Below the pieces are notes generated by a model. The model saw only the letters and a program-made list of their open reading frames with translations. It ran no database searches and was not told where the DNA came from. From NCBI GenBank assembly GCA_030268105.1, contig BSDZ01000078.1:6891501-6955500 (forward strand): a stretch of 64,000 nucleotides of DNA, given 5' to 3'. Positions 37,218 through 49,645 of this stretch are shown here, piece after piece (position 1 is the stretch's first letter; every line of letters begins with the position of its first letter). This DNA comes from Volvox africanus. Lineage: Eukaryota > Chlorophyta > Chlorophyceae > Chlamydomonadales > Volvocaceae. The position numbers and the translations under genes are program-made.

Positions 37218-38057
37218 ATCCGCTACGCCCTTACGAGGGACGTTGACCAGGTGCGGCAGACCCAGCCAATCAGCGCAGCGCTGGATTAGCAGACCGACAG
37301 GGTATGGCTATATCCGGGGTGATCTCCACAACAGAAGCAGTTACAATGGCTCTTTGCACTGTTTGCCGAAGCCAAGGCGCAGCACCACACACACTGTAAC
37401 TACGCATTCTTACGGGGGAGAGAAGTCCTCGAGGAAAAGAAGGTCAACGTGTATAAGCGTCAACAGCATCCCACTACTATTGCCACCAGAGCTAGTCGCG
37501 TGCGCCTCGCTCAAGTGCGCAGGGAGCCTGCCGTGCTGGCCCGAAGCAGCACAGTCCCACAACGAAGAACCAGCACAAACAACCCCTGGCACCCTTTCAG
37601 TCCAACACCCTCCTCGGTCATTAAATGCCAAATGCAGTGCATCCCAACCTAAACGTGGATGCGCTCACAAACGCAGCGGTTTCCTCACAAGCGCAAGAAG
37701 GCGTTTTGTGGGGTTTACAAGCTCAGGAGACTGTGGCAGGCCATAGTAGACCCTGTCAACTCTCACTCGCTGCTTACGACGCTACCGCCACAGGCGCCAG
37801 CACCTGCTGCTCCTGCCCGCCTGGCTTGTCTACCTACTTCACCAAAGGGCGGTCGTGCTTGGTATCCGACGAGCAAGACATTTTTTTGTATCTTTCCATC
37901 TCCTTCAGGTACCTCGGAGCGTCCTTGTCATCATCTGGACAGCGTGGCCGAGCCGCGTGTGCGAGGAACAAGAACGGACGATGCCTATTCTGTCAGACAA
38001 CAAGCTGAACAGGCGAGACTATATGCCAAACTTGAAAACCTGTGTGCTATAGATTGA
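37218..38057 (+). CDS. Unknown protein, 3' exons of a plus-strand gene
   Basis: Four exons agree in phase and total 191 codons plus stop: 37218-37250, 37335-37616, 37740-37851 and 37909-38057. The last acceptor has a strong pyrimidine tract (TTTTTTTGTATCTTTCCATC...CAG). The second exon begins KQLQWLFALFAEAKAQHHTH and contains NYAFLRGREVLEEKKVNVYK, then turns basic and Pro-rich. The protein ends SVRQQAEQARLYAKLENLCA plus ID, probably helical. The start was not found and upstream exons are likely. I do not recognise the family. Confidence 0.5.
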
Positions 38058-38075
38058 CTCAGTTATAAAAAACGA

Positions 38076-38399
38076 TCAAGAATCCTCACCTGTTTTTGTC
38101 TTTTTGGAAACCCCTGAGGGAGTTGGCAGCGTTGGCCCACGCTTCTGTAATGACTTCAGCAATGAGTTATTAGGCTTCACGATGATGGGCTTCGCCTTTT
38201 GCACTTCAGCTGCCGTCTGGAGCCCGCTTGACAAAGTTATGTCCTTGTAATAGCCGAGGCCAGCGTCATCCTTCTTGAAGACATATCCTTCCCTAGCGCC
38301 TTTAAATGAAGCACTCGGAATAAAGTCGACTTCTTCAAGCAACTCACTTTGGCACGCAGCTTGTGCGTCTTCCTGGGCACATTCGTCCGTTCGCGGCAT
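38076..38399 (-). CDS. Small conserved-looking protein with a GYVFKK...GLGYYKD motif, 107 aa
   Basis: A single open frame starts MPRTDECAQEDAQAACQS and contains FIPSASFKGAREGYVFKK followed by DDAGLGYYKD, a pattern I have seen in short eukaryotic proteins of unknown role. The C-terminal part is Lys-rich (LLKSLQKRG, SKKTKTGEDS), as in nucleic-acid-binding or nucleolar proteins (inference). A possible donor ACAG|GTGAGG overlaps the last codons, so the protein might instead continue in another exon. Its stop lies 18 bp from the stop of the convergent plus-strand gene. Confidence 0.5.
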   Translation of the reverse strand: MPRTDECAQEDAQAACQSELLEEVDFIPSASFKGAREGYVFKKDDAGLGYYKDITLSSGLQTAAEVQKAKPIIVKPNNSLLKSLQKRGPTLPTPSGVSKKTKTGEDS

Positions 38400-41300
38400 C
38401 TTCGTACCCTGCTACAAGGCCTGAGATGCGAGAGCAGCAGTTCGTCAGGTATTGCAAGTTGACTAGAGTGCCCCCTGCTGTCCTGAACGAAGCCGTATTA
38501 CTTCCGTACTGGCTAGAGCACGTACAGCTTCCGTTTCTGTTGCCAGTTGTTACTTCTAGGCTTAACCGTAGTAGCCCATTCACCATCACTGCACCGCAGG
38601 GCCCGTCGCTGATAATGTTACTGCCGTTTTCCGGTGGTACTGAGGGATGTGTCATGCCAACTTAGCGGGTAGTTTTGCCTCAGGGAGATATCCCCCTGCA
38701 ACTGCTGATCGTTGCGGTCATGGTAGACTATGCAGCCGCAGGCATACGGCATGCCCCCTAATGCAAAATTATTAACGACATTGATGATAACTTACAGGGT
38801 TTACAGCATCCAGTTACGAGTCATATTAAATAATGTACCGAACGCCCCCTGCACCCCTTACAACAGCTTCACTCTGAGCACGATTTATGCACTTAGCAGC
38901 GCTGAAAAATGCGGCCCCCATCAAAAGCTGGAACTTTTGTGGCTCAAACCCCGGCGGCCTGCCAAGCCTAGGATGTTTGGAAGGCCTTCACTCCGCAACA
39001 GAATCGCCGCGTATGTGGTCATATGTATGCGCCACAAATATGCATCGAGATCGCGGCCAATTACAACAAACGGAGGAAAGTTGGCTATGATATGCATGCC
39101 GGGAAAGGCGAGAAACGAAATCGTATCATCATTCCATGCATTCAACATCGATTGCTTCACGTGCGTCACCAGCGAGGAGGAAGGGTGGAAATAAACCGAT
39201 ACCAACACACAGTCAACAACAGCAGGAACGGTACCATAGCGATAATACAAATGTGCGGTGTACAAAAATCAACAAACATCTAGAGGACCCATCTTGCGTT
39301 ATAAACCATAAGCATGATATTAGTTGTTCTCGTACAACCCATGCACGGATCGCACTCATGCACGCACTATTAGGTAGCAGCAGCAACAGCAGTAGTAGCA
39401 CGACGAGCACCACCACCATCACCTTGCCCTGAAATATCTGCAAACAATATAATATATTGTTAAACACAATATGATGATTTGATGATTTCAACGTATTAAA
39501 ACAACAACCAAGAGTGTGGGTCACAATCACCCTCGCAGCAGGGCCCCGTGTGCCGGTTTGTTACAGCATTGCGCATGCCCCGCCACATTCTGCAACCTAC
39601 TGAAGGACATCCATACCACATCGCGCACTATACCGCGCCGCAACAAACACACATACAATATTGAAACCACAATGACCTCCGCTGCGAACGCAGCATGCCC
39701 GAAGTGACACACATACCTCGAAAACGCACTCGTCCAGGCACGATAACTCCGAACCTGACCCACCGGCGCTAAAGACTCGCTTGCCGACAACACAATGCGC
39801 ATCGTCCGCGTCAGCACTCGTCTTGTCATCCCCTTCGAACCGATTAATAGACCAAAATACCACCAATTACATGCAATAGCTTGCTGAAAGATCTCCCCAC
39901 CCCGCATAGACACACATGTCCGCTGATAGCTGACCTTCCTGGAGGAGTCGCAAAAGAAACGTCCTTACTCACGTAGAACGTTCGCCAACAGCTGGCCGAC
40001 CTGGAACGGTCGGACCAACAGCTTTCAAGGCCCCGGCAACGCAGCGTGCTGCGGCAGCCACTGACAATTAGACAATTATTTCGATATTAGCCCCTTTCTC
40101 GGGATCACGAGAAACAGAACACAAAGAGACGCATCGCCGCCACCCCGAAGACTGCACACCTAAAGCCATATGTGGGTCTGCATCAGTGCACGCGTCCTTC
40201 GCATGAACGGCCCCGTAAACACAGAGAAATACACAATATTTTGGGGTGTCGCAACTTAGCCTCAGACTGTGCGCAGTTACGTAAGGTGGTAAGGGGCCGC
40301 CGTCTAAGCAAGGGAAGCTATCCCAGGCTCTCTCCCAGGCATCTCAGGTGATATGCACTCTAGGTTCCAGCCCTGCAACCAACACACTTAACTTGCAACT
40401 TTGGATCCTCAGCGCAATAAGCTCCAAATAGCAGGCCAACTCGGGGAACGCCGTAAGAGATAATGCATCGGCTCTGACGACGGAGGCAATAACAGTACTA
40501 CACACCCATGTCGGGTGACAAATAATCGACATATAAAGACATGGACGACATGCCTGTGGCCAACCGACGTAAGCACGGACCCACACCTCACACATCAAGA
40601 CATGTCATATCAACAGCCCAGAAACGGATTTCAGTCCTCCACACCAGCCAGCCGGCTCTATCTATCTCTCCAACGGTTGCAGAAGCGCAGCACGGCGCGG
40701 AGGACACCACCACCCCATCCTCCCCCGCCACCTCTTAGAAGACCCGATGCCGCCGCCGGAGCGACTTCGATTTTTCCTAATGCACTCGGACCAGAGGTCG
40801 CATGAGTCATATACATGTATATATATATACCGATGTTGTTGTACTGCTACCGCGAAATTGCCACTAGCATCGTCTCGATACCATCACGCAAAAGCCACAA
40901 TCTCAACCTCAGTAACAGGCTGAAAGTGAACGCATTCGGCATCCTAGGAGAGGCGGTACCGTGGCACCATGGGTGATTGGGGGCCCGGGGTAGAGGGAAT
41001 CGGCCATGGTACGCAATCCAAACAACGCAAGCAGAGCGGGAAGCCGACTACCAACGTTCCCACGCAACCACGAAACTGGACAGGCGCCGAAGGAGCATTA
41101 CTCCAGGGACCAGGTTGCGCAGGATCCCGTTGCGCCAGAGATACTACTTACGGGACTGACATCGGGTTGAGACCCGCGCAGCCATTTCAGCAGGCCACCG
41201 CGCCCCTGAATACCAGGAACGGGAGCCGAGACGGCAGATCACATAACCAGCATCAGCAACAAAAACACGAACCAGAAAAGAAACTACAATAGAACAAATA

Positions 41301-43138
41301 GGCAAATAGTACCATCAACGGAGCCCAGGCGGCGATCCACCACACTTATCCGGATGAGGTGTGGGGTGCGACCCTCCTCCCATCACCCGATGCTGAGAGG
41401 CTCAGGCCTCAGGCGGTCATATTACGGTCGCGTGGCTCCCCTCACTGGAGTGGAGTTGTGCGCGTGGCTCGAGCGCTCAGAAAAAGGGCATCACTCCCAC
41501 TTGTTGCGAAGAACTGGCGACGAAACACCTCTTGCTGCCGCAGCCACAGCCACTGCCACACGCCTTTGCTTCCTATCCATTTTTAACATGCCAAACTGAA
41601 CAAACACGGTGCGACTGATTCCATGGTCGGTCTCATGCCACTCAGACACCGATCCGGGCTGCAGCGCCAACACCACAACAAATACAAACCGCTACGTCCA
41701 TAATGATGCAGCATTCCAAAAGGTATGTACAGACCTAACAGCGCTTAACAATATAATCTTATCAAACCGAAGACTCTCCCGCTACAGTCTAACGCCCCAA
41801 CTCCCCCAACCCACTCCTGCCTTCGCAGGGAACTAGGACCCGCTAGGCAACGCTGTATTGAAGGCCCGTGCAGCCGCAATGTTCACCCATTCGCCTTCTC
41901 CCCTCCCATGGAGGTCTGACGTCTTGCCGTGAGGCCCTAAAGCTCAGCTACACAGAGCAATCCAAAACGTTAGCATCGGTAGACCGGGACCACGACACGA
42001 CACGACACGCAGTCCCGTGCGGAAGCAACATATCTGCCACTCACATCAGCCCCGTGGCTGATTGCAATCCCTGATCGAGCCGGCTGAGCTCTTCCGGCTC
42101 CTCCAACCGCATCGCCGCCCAACAGCAACATACGCCCAACTAAGCCTAGCCGGCTAAATCAGGTCAACACAAATAGCAGCACAAAATTACCTAACAAGGC
42201 ATTATCACTTCAGCCACCAATCAAGAATTTCATGCAATCAACCATGCCCTTGTCCTTTATACCTCCATCCACACCGGCATCGTAACTAATTCCATGCCCC
42301 CGTCAATTACATCGTTAACCCCCCATCGGGTCCCCATCCAACATCACCACAACTGTAATTTAGGAGCTTCGCAGCCGACGGCCGCTCCGTGCTCAGCATC
42401 TTTACTTGACGCATATTTGGCCTCCATGAATCCAAAGCCCCCCAACAAAAGCCCAAAAAGACATACAACCTGTTCTTTGCTGGAATGCACCGGATGCGCG
42501 TGACGAGAACATTCCCTCCCATTGAAGACATAAACCGGCTCGTAAGCCACCAGGTGAGGTAGTTGGAAAGCGCGAGCCTTTCAGCCTTTATTGTTTTATC
42601 ACTCTTCTTAAATTGCAATGCTGCACATGACGGTCATGCCCTTGCCATGGCCTGCCATATTGTCCCCCCATATAGACAGCATCAGCAGCAATCTCCCCTC
42701 CCCAAACAATAACAGCCGGATATCCCATAGTTAAACACGCGGAACGGGGCCGCCCGTTCCTCGACAGTCAACAGTCATCTTGTCAGCCAATGCGCCCGTA
42801 TGCAAGCTCAAGCTCAAAACTCAGTCCTCAGGCCAAACAACGCTGATGTAGAAAAGCACAATCCCCATATGCTGTGTCGTTTGCCGCTCTTCCTTGCCAG
42901 ACTGTCTTTTGGAGGTTAGGACACACCAATATCAGCAGATCTCTAACCCGTGAAAGGGAAGAGAGGGTTATGTAACGCCGCCAGCTTGTCAAACAACCTT
43001 TCCTCAGACATCATCATCACCCTCATCATCGCACGTTCCCCTGGCAGTGCACATGAAAGCATGTGAGCCTGAACTTGCATCGTACTATGCCGTGCTCGGT
43101 GCATCAGAAGCCCAGTCCTGCTAGCATTATGTACACAG
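38400..43138. other. 4.7-kb stretch without a recognised gene, C/A-rich on the + strand
   Basis: Open frames are short and in conflict. From about 40,100 to 42,900 the + strand is strongly C/A-rich, the skew seen in transcribed non-coding parts of minus-strand genes here. Part of it may therefore be 3' UTR of the minus-strand gene at 43,139; a TTACA (TGTAA on the minus strand) lies at about 42,307. A short CAG/CAA/TAG-type simple repeat is at about 39,375-39,420. No transposon ends were seen. Confidence 0.4.
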
Positions 43139-46100
43139 TCAGCAGGCAAGGTGCAACCGCTTGGCAGTACCACATGCGGTTGCTGACAGGCCATCCCAGC
43201 CCGCCGCCAGCATGCCATCCCAGAAACCTGTCGGCAGCAATCCCCGCAGCGGCTCATCCCATTCTTGGGACGTGGCCGGCAGCGTTACGGCACCGGAGGA
43301 CTGGCACTCTGTTACGGCTCCGAAACCAAACACCGCCACTGCATCATGCGGTTTCATTGTCACTGCCGTTGGTGCCGGCAGACCGGCTGTTGAGTCGTCT
43401 GGTCGGGGCCGCTTTGCGCACGCAGCCGAAGGTTGTGGCTGCTGCTGCTGGGGCAGGCATGCGGGAAGAAGCGCTTGCTCCTGAGTTCGCGCAAAGATCG
43501 CTCCAGATGACTGCGCCAGTATCATCAGCGCCATCTTTTGGCGTTCGAGTAGCTCCCCGCGGAGGACAGGGTGGATAGCAGCACAACTGTCATCGCACGG
43601 CGGCGGTGGTCCCGGTTTCATGAAAGCTGCCGCAGCCGCTGATGTCGGCGGTGATGACGATGTACGGCAGGCAGCGTTGTTGCCTGCGACTTGGAGCTGC
43701 TGGACTGACGGTGGGAAGCCTTGGTTACCGGTGGTGTGATATGCCGTGGCCATGGCAGAGCCGGGGAGAGCGGCTGTGGAAGCGAAGGTGCTGGGCGCAG
43801 CATTTCTCAGGGGTAGGACCTGGTCGGTGAGGACCACTTCTTCAGAGCACAGCTCTGGCAGCGCGCACGCAGAGGAATGTACGCGGGGCCGGAATGCGAT
43901 CGGGTAAGAGGAAAGGAAGATAGGATGTTATATTTTTAAAAACCCTAAGAACGGGAAGCTAACCGCTGTTCCCATTACCTCAAGCTCCAATGCGTAATTC
44001 CCTAAAGGTCAGCAGCGGGCTATTCATCAGCTCATCAGCACTGACCTGCATAGATAGCAGCAAGGTCATCGTCCCCGGCACCGGGAGCCGCCGCCTGAGT
44101 GGCACTGTAACCGGTCGCCGGCAGAGCCGCGGTCGCGGCATCGCCCGCCCCTGATTCCACAGCCGGAGCACTGGTTGGCCCCAGGTTGCTGGCTGCTGCG
44201 GATGAGCCCAGTTGCGGAGCCCAATATCCGCCGCACGCAGGGAAGGTTGGCGGGAGGCACGGGAGGGCCGTCGATGTGGCAGTCGCCTGGGAGAGCGGAG
44301 GCCAGCTCCCGCCGGGTCCTGCACCTGGACCAGCACCGGGGAGAACATTGCGTATCAGCCGGGCACGAGGGAAGAGGGGCATGGGTCGTCAATGGAAAGG
44401 GCTAACGCAAAGGCCTCGTGCGGGAGAAATTGTCGGTGTGAGCCAAGTCGGCAGTTGGGCCATTCAGAATGCGAGCACAGAAGGGATGTAAGGCAGAGCG
44501 CAGTCGCTTAATAGCTGGCGTTTCGATGTCCACGCTTTGTTGGGAGGCTCTGTAGAACTAGGCGCACGTGTCCGTGTCTAGATAGAATGCCGCGAATAAG
44601 GAGCCTCCGGCGGTGACTCTGGCATTTCCTCTCCACGGTAATGCAGCCGAGGTCTGGTTATCAATATGCCGTAAGATGATGATGCGGTGCCACCGACTAA
44701 GTTTCACAACGGACGTAGTTAACTGACCACCACTCACCCTCTCCAGTGACCCCTAGAGCATCAGTGGGTTCGCCGCGCTTGGATGAGTTCGGTGTGGCAC
44801 AGTCACCTCCGCCACAGGCAATGGTACAATCACTGCCGCCGTCAGCACCCACTACTCCGCTGACATCGCCGCCGACGGCCACACTACTGCTGCTACTGCT
44901 GCCTGAATTCGAGTTGACTGACAGCGCATCAAACGAGCTCACGCGGTAAGCCATCAATCCACGAGTTGGCGCCGCCGTGGGTGCGGCCAGAGCTCCGCCA
45001 GCACTACCGACGCCGACGCCGCCGGCGGCTACTGCAGTAGCCGCGGTCCCACACAACAGTGTGCTCGATGTGAAGCAATCTGGCTGCTGGCGCACGTCAT
45101 GCATTGGCAACGTCACGGGCGCTTCCTCGGAGTTCAATGCCAGGTAATACTGGGAGGAAGCTTCCGTGCCTACGGCCCGGGCTGACCAGTCCGGAAAGCC
45201 GTGTTGCGGACTTTCCTGCCGGGAGGCCTGCGGCGAGGCGGGCGCTGTGGGGATAGAGTGGAAACTGCCTAAAAGAGGTGGCGATACCCGGTCCTGAAGA
45301 GGCGGAAGAGGAGCCGCGGCCTGCACTGCCACGACGGCCGCCAGCTGCACTGGAAGCGGTGGTGTCAGCATAGGTCGAGGCATCGGCTGGCCATACACCC
45401 ATGACTGGGGCTGGATCGCCGGCATCTGCAGCGTGGGTAGCCGCTGCAGCTGCGGGGTCACGTCGCCAACGGTGTCACATGACTGCGTAGTGAACGGCGA
45501 CGTGCATGGCTGGGAGACGGTATCTGGTGACGACCGGACGGCAGCCTCCGTGGCAGGCGGGTTGCGCGCGAAATGAAGAACCGCGAGAGGCAACCAAATG
45601 TGGGCCTGACTCCGCTTGGGCTCATCATGATACCTGCACGCGTTGGTTTGCGTCCGAATCATGTTGTGTGTGTCCGCATTGGCCCCATGCAAATGACAAC
45701 TTACGGCCAGACAATTAGGACAACGGGCATTCCCCTGAAATCTAGCATTCCCGCACATCTGAGGCCATGCCAAGTACTGCAAAGAACGCCGGAAGAACTA
45801 AGGGGTTGTGGCAAGCTGCCAACATACTTGATTTCAAAGCGACATGTTGAGGGATCGTAGCCCCGTATCGTGGCTGCCCTCCAGGAGCCGAGGCCTTCGT
45901 ATGCTGTCGGAAGGTGCGTAGAAGGCAGATGACGGTACACTGGCTTGACGCCAGTATCGCTGTTGTCAGGGACCAACTTGCCATTCCAGTGGAAGACGTT
46001 GACCTGCCGCCGCTTTAGGGATTCACCTCCCATTTTCAAACTGGTGGATTGCAGCCACACAGCGAGAGGTACCTGCGGAGACGCAGTTAGCAATTGGAAC

Positions 46101-46654
46101 CCTTCAGGTTTCCTAAAAACACGCCCCGAATCAGGAGTAAGATATACTAAGGTACATTCTGTTGGAGTGGACAAAATACAGCTGCAAAAATGTTGCACGT
46201 AAGTCTCCAGATAAGGACAAGGGCTTCGAAAGATGCCGCATCTCCGTCATATTATAGGACAATAAGTAAAATAAGTCGTGTGAAAATTTCTAATTCAGAA
46301 TCATACACTGCATCAAGAAAGCGCAATATGCAGTTCCGACGTCGACACAGCATTCTGCAAGTTTGAAAACGCACGTACCTTTTCATCAGAACCCGGCTGG
46401 TTGACGTGAACCTCCGCTAGGCTTGCGGCCTTAAGGCCAACGTGAAGTGCCCAGTCCCCGAGGCCAAGAACGCAGCCCCCCGTACGAAAAGGTGCAATCG
46501 GGCGGTTCTCGCAAGAAGGACAACAACAGGCAACGTACACCGTTGCAAAAGATGCCCCATGGCTTGCTAAAAGCCGAGCATTTGCGCCATTATGAAGGAA
46601 GACGACTTGCGGTAGGTGTTGCTCCCAAGGAACCGGAGCCATTTGTCGCTGCAT
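43139..46654 (-). CDS. Probable chromatin protein with SAND-like and Tudor-like regions
   Basis: Five exons agree in phase: 46379-46654, 45828-46072, 44738-45633, 44046-44324 and 43139-43854, giving about 803 aa. Residues 35-105 hold VYVACCCPSC, then DWALHVGLKAASLAEVHV and PLAVWLQ; this Cys-cluster, W-x2-H-x-G and W-L order resembles SAND/ULTRAPETALA-type domains. Residues about 110-195 read RRQVNVFHWNGKLV, GSWRAATIRGYDPSTCRFEI and KYHDEP...WLPL, the pattern of Tudor-like folds that read histone marks. The rest is Pro/Gln/Ser/Ala-rich. Both domain calls are from pattern only. The N terminus is uncertain: ATGCAG at 46654 could be the start or an acceptor, leaving an upstream exon. Confidence 0.6.
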
Positions 46655-48287
46655 AACATATGCGGTATCAATAAAAAATATTCTGGGTTGATGTCAAGCC
46701 AGGTTGAAGCATACGGTATGTAAATGCGGCAGATGCTTTCATGGTGTGACAACCATTTATGCGCAGTACGATACCATCGTTAGGTACAGGTTGGTGCTCT
46801 AAATCGCATCTTTGCTCGTCTCGTAATCCTTTTTAAAACTGACCCAGGCCACTTTAATAAATTTCTACAGAGAACTTGTGCTTATTACCTTTGTTTTGCT
46901 GAGATCCGTTGTATACACTTGGTATAGATGAGTGTCGTTGTCGTCCCTGGCTTGCCGTGAATTGATGGGGTAGCTATACTAGTAATTATAGAAAAATATA
47001 TAAGGTTAAATGATGTAGTGTAATAAGCTATGGATGACTCCAGCCATTATTACGATACCTTGACTCATGGGGGCTGACAATTCTATTTGATATCGTACGG
47101 CCACAGGTTCGCCTTAATCGAGCAAGCCACAATGTTATGTGTTGGAAAACTAATACGGGTTTTTACATTATGATCATAGGTTGCAAGGTCGCTAGCTGCT
47201 CTTGACAATTGAAACCCTAGGGCCGTGGTCCAAGAGCTCCTAAGCCCTAATGCCAACGTCAGCGGTCTTGAATTGCAGCGTCCATTTAACCATTATAAGT
47301 ATATTTCAATATTATCTCTATCGTTTCTAATATTCATATTCTTGTTACGGGACGTAGTCATGGGGAAAGGAGTGCGTCCGTTATCGCACTCGGGGACTCG
47401 ATATGCGTACGCAACCCGAGTCATGTAACCGATCCCCATTCGGCCTGATTGCTGCCCCTTTTTGAAGTGGAACCCGCATGCGCCTGCTAAGCTTCGCTGA
47501 TGCACCACCGGTCGCATCAACACCATGACTATCGGCACCTATGGGCACTATCCGCAGCCCGCTCAACCACCCGCGCAGTACCAGTGCTGCCCCCAGCGCG
47601 CACCACCGCTGCTATCTTTAAGTCGTCTTCACTCCTGTTCCGAATGAAGGTGTTGAACAAAAGACTTCCCAAGTGCGATCAGAGACCCGGGTTAGTTCGA
47701 TGAAACAGACAATTTGGATGACATGACGTTTGACATAAAGCACTCTCACTCAGGTCGTGAAGATCTGGGACTCCAGGATGCTTACACGCTGTTCGTTAGC
47801 ATTTTATGCCTTCAGTCACACAGCCACGTAGTACATGGACTGATGATATGGGAATGTTTAAGCTGAACGGATATCCCCAGAGGTATCGGCAGGTGCTTAC
47901 TACCAACCTGCTTATTCGGTTCCCACGGCATGCAAGTAAAGATTTCCCCATTGATCTCCCATACCCATTAATTGAAGTGTGTAAATTTCTCAGCAGATTA
48001 AAATACTAAGTCAATATTGATGGGCTGACGCCACGATTGCGGGGGATAAGATAAAGTATTTTATAAGCCCCCAGATTAGGTACAGTATCCGTTGGGCGCT
48101 CACCCGCTCTGTATATGCATGTGTTCGCAGTTTCGCACCAACGACCACCAAATCTCAGGCAAAGCCATCCATTTGTGGATCATACGACATAGAATGACGA
48201 TGTGACGATTATTAATTACCACATCATGCGTGCTAGGATCAGTCCAAAGAAGGGTGTTGACGAAAGACACCGGTTACAGAAACATGG

Positions 48288-48313
48288 TGGGGTGGGGGTT
48301 GACCCCCACCCAC
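48288..48313. repeat. G/C hairpin next to palindromic repeats
   Basis: GTGGGGTGGGGGT pairs with ACCCCCACCCAC with one bulged base and a TG loop. It lies 17 bp before the first GGGACAAGATGTCCC copy. Confidence 0.6.
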
Positions 48314-48330
48314 TCACTTAAAGCGCATCA

Positions 48331-48345
48331 GGGACAAGATGTCCC
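48331..48345. repeat. Dispersed palindromic repeat, copy 2
   Basis: GGGACAAGATGTCCC is followed by GACCAAAACCGCTTT, matching the flank of the copy at 16,125 read on the minus strand with a few changes. Confidence 0.6.
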
Positions 48346-48367
48346 GACCAAAACCGCTTTGGCAGCG

Positions 48368-48382
48368 GGGACAAGATGTCCC
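48368..48382. repeat. Dispersed palindromic repeat, copy 3
   Basis: A second exact GGGACAAGATGTCCC occurs 37 bp after copy 2 in the same orientation. Confidence 0.6.
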
Positions 48383-48737
48383 GGCCACTCCAGCGTCTTG
48401 CCCCCACCTACACAACAGCCGTCCACTTCTAGTGTCCCTGCATTACAATAAGGGCTTCATTCTTCGTTCAGTAATCATAAGCATAAGCATAAGATGACAC
48501 AATAGAGCAAGGCCATGCATGTCTTACACTTACCTTGAGAAATATCGCTAATGATAATAATCCCGGTTACATGCAGTACCGCCCCCCTTTCCCAAGTAAC
48601 TCCTGATTACTCAAAAGGCCCAGACATACACATCTGGGCTGTATTGTCAAGTTGACTGAATACGAATTGTAAGTACTCAAACGCCGTGAAGGCTGTCTTC
48701 CGATGTTCTCCCCAGCATGGGTGCTGGTGTGGGTTCA

Positions 48738-49208
48738 CCTGCCGCCTGCGCCTGTCACTTGAGACCCTGGTTCTGAAATATCTCTGGAGCCAGCTGGAGT
48801 ATGAGGCGGTCACCGAGCGCCTTGTCCTCCATTTCGCTGTATGCGTTAACCAATGCCACCACATCCGCATTGCTAAATCTCGCACACCACATCCCCAGTT
48901 TGGACCAACTGCACCTCGTGCTCGGGCTCATTGGGCTTGCTCTGCATATCCTCGGTTTGCACCAACTGCAACTCGTGGTCAACGTGGTCAACGTCATCAC
49001 TTTGGATGTCATTTTCCATACGCTGGCCCTGGTTTATTGCATGGTCATAGGTGTTCTTTTCTGCTTCGCTGAGTACCACCCTAGGAACGACTGTCTGAAT
49101 ACCCGTGGACGACAGAAGAATTGGAGGCAACTTAGCCCGGCACAGCTTACTAGGTACCAGCAGCACCTTAGAAGACCAAATAATTATCATACTGTAAGAA
49201 CGGGCCAA
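48738..49208 (-). pseudogene. Frame-broken coding fragment with an internal repeat
   Basis: One minus-strand frame reads RAKLPPILLSSTGIQTVVPR then VVLSEAEKNTYDHAINQGQR and ends at GDVVCEI. An overlapping frame continues with FSNADVVALVNAYSEMEDKA and ends at FQNQGLK. Between them the motif ELQLVQTED / EVQLVQTGD is repeated 16 codons apart. The first part recalls the LPP...ELSxxE...Y segment of SNF2-family helicases, only weakly. No plausible intron separates the frames, so a frameshifted relic is likelier than a working gene. Confidence 0.3.
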
Positions 49209-49645
49209 GAATGCGTTCGCAATGAGTTGAAATGGTCAACTCGTTGACTTTGAACGTGACGCTACATACAACCACAACGCAAAGGATATTTGCACTGCTG
49301 CCTGTCTAAACCCATAAGAGAAATCCAACAGTAAACATGAAAAAGAGCCAAGCGTAGGTACCTGTACATGACCTCGAAACATGCCCCTACCAGGTAGGAA
49401 TTTCGTGAAGCATGGTTTGTAGGACGGGCCTAGAAAACAGCTTATAACGGGACTTCAGGCAACTCGGAAAAGCAAGACCAGATGGAGACCAGATCAGGCG
49501 GGCTTGCAGCTTACAGCTGAAAGCCGCCGCCTTGTGCGTTTGTGGGTAGCTTAGGTTTGGAAAAGAGCTTTGGAAGTTTCAGTCAACAACGTTTATTGAA
49601 AACGCTGCAACTGGAAAGTACGCGTCCATCAGCTTAAGTTGCCAA

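Larger units (their letters stand above)
46655..48600. other. AT-richer stretch without a recognised gene
   Basis: From 46,780 to 47,350 the DNA is distinctly A/T-rich. It may contain the promoter of the minus-strand gene below 46,654. The only structured elements seen are a hairpin and two palindromic repeat copies at 48,288-48,382. Confidence 0.4.

Noticed and set aside
43161..43484. 107-codon open frame on the + strand
   Set aside because: Antisense of the last exon of the SAND/Tudor-like gene.
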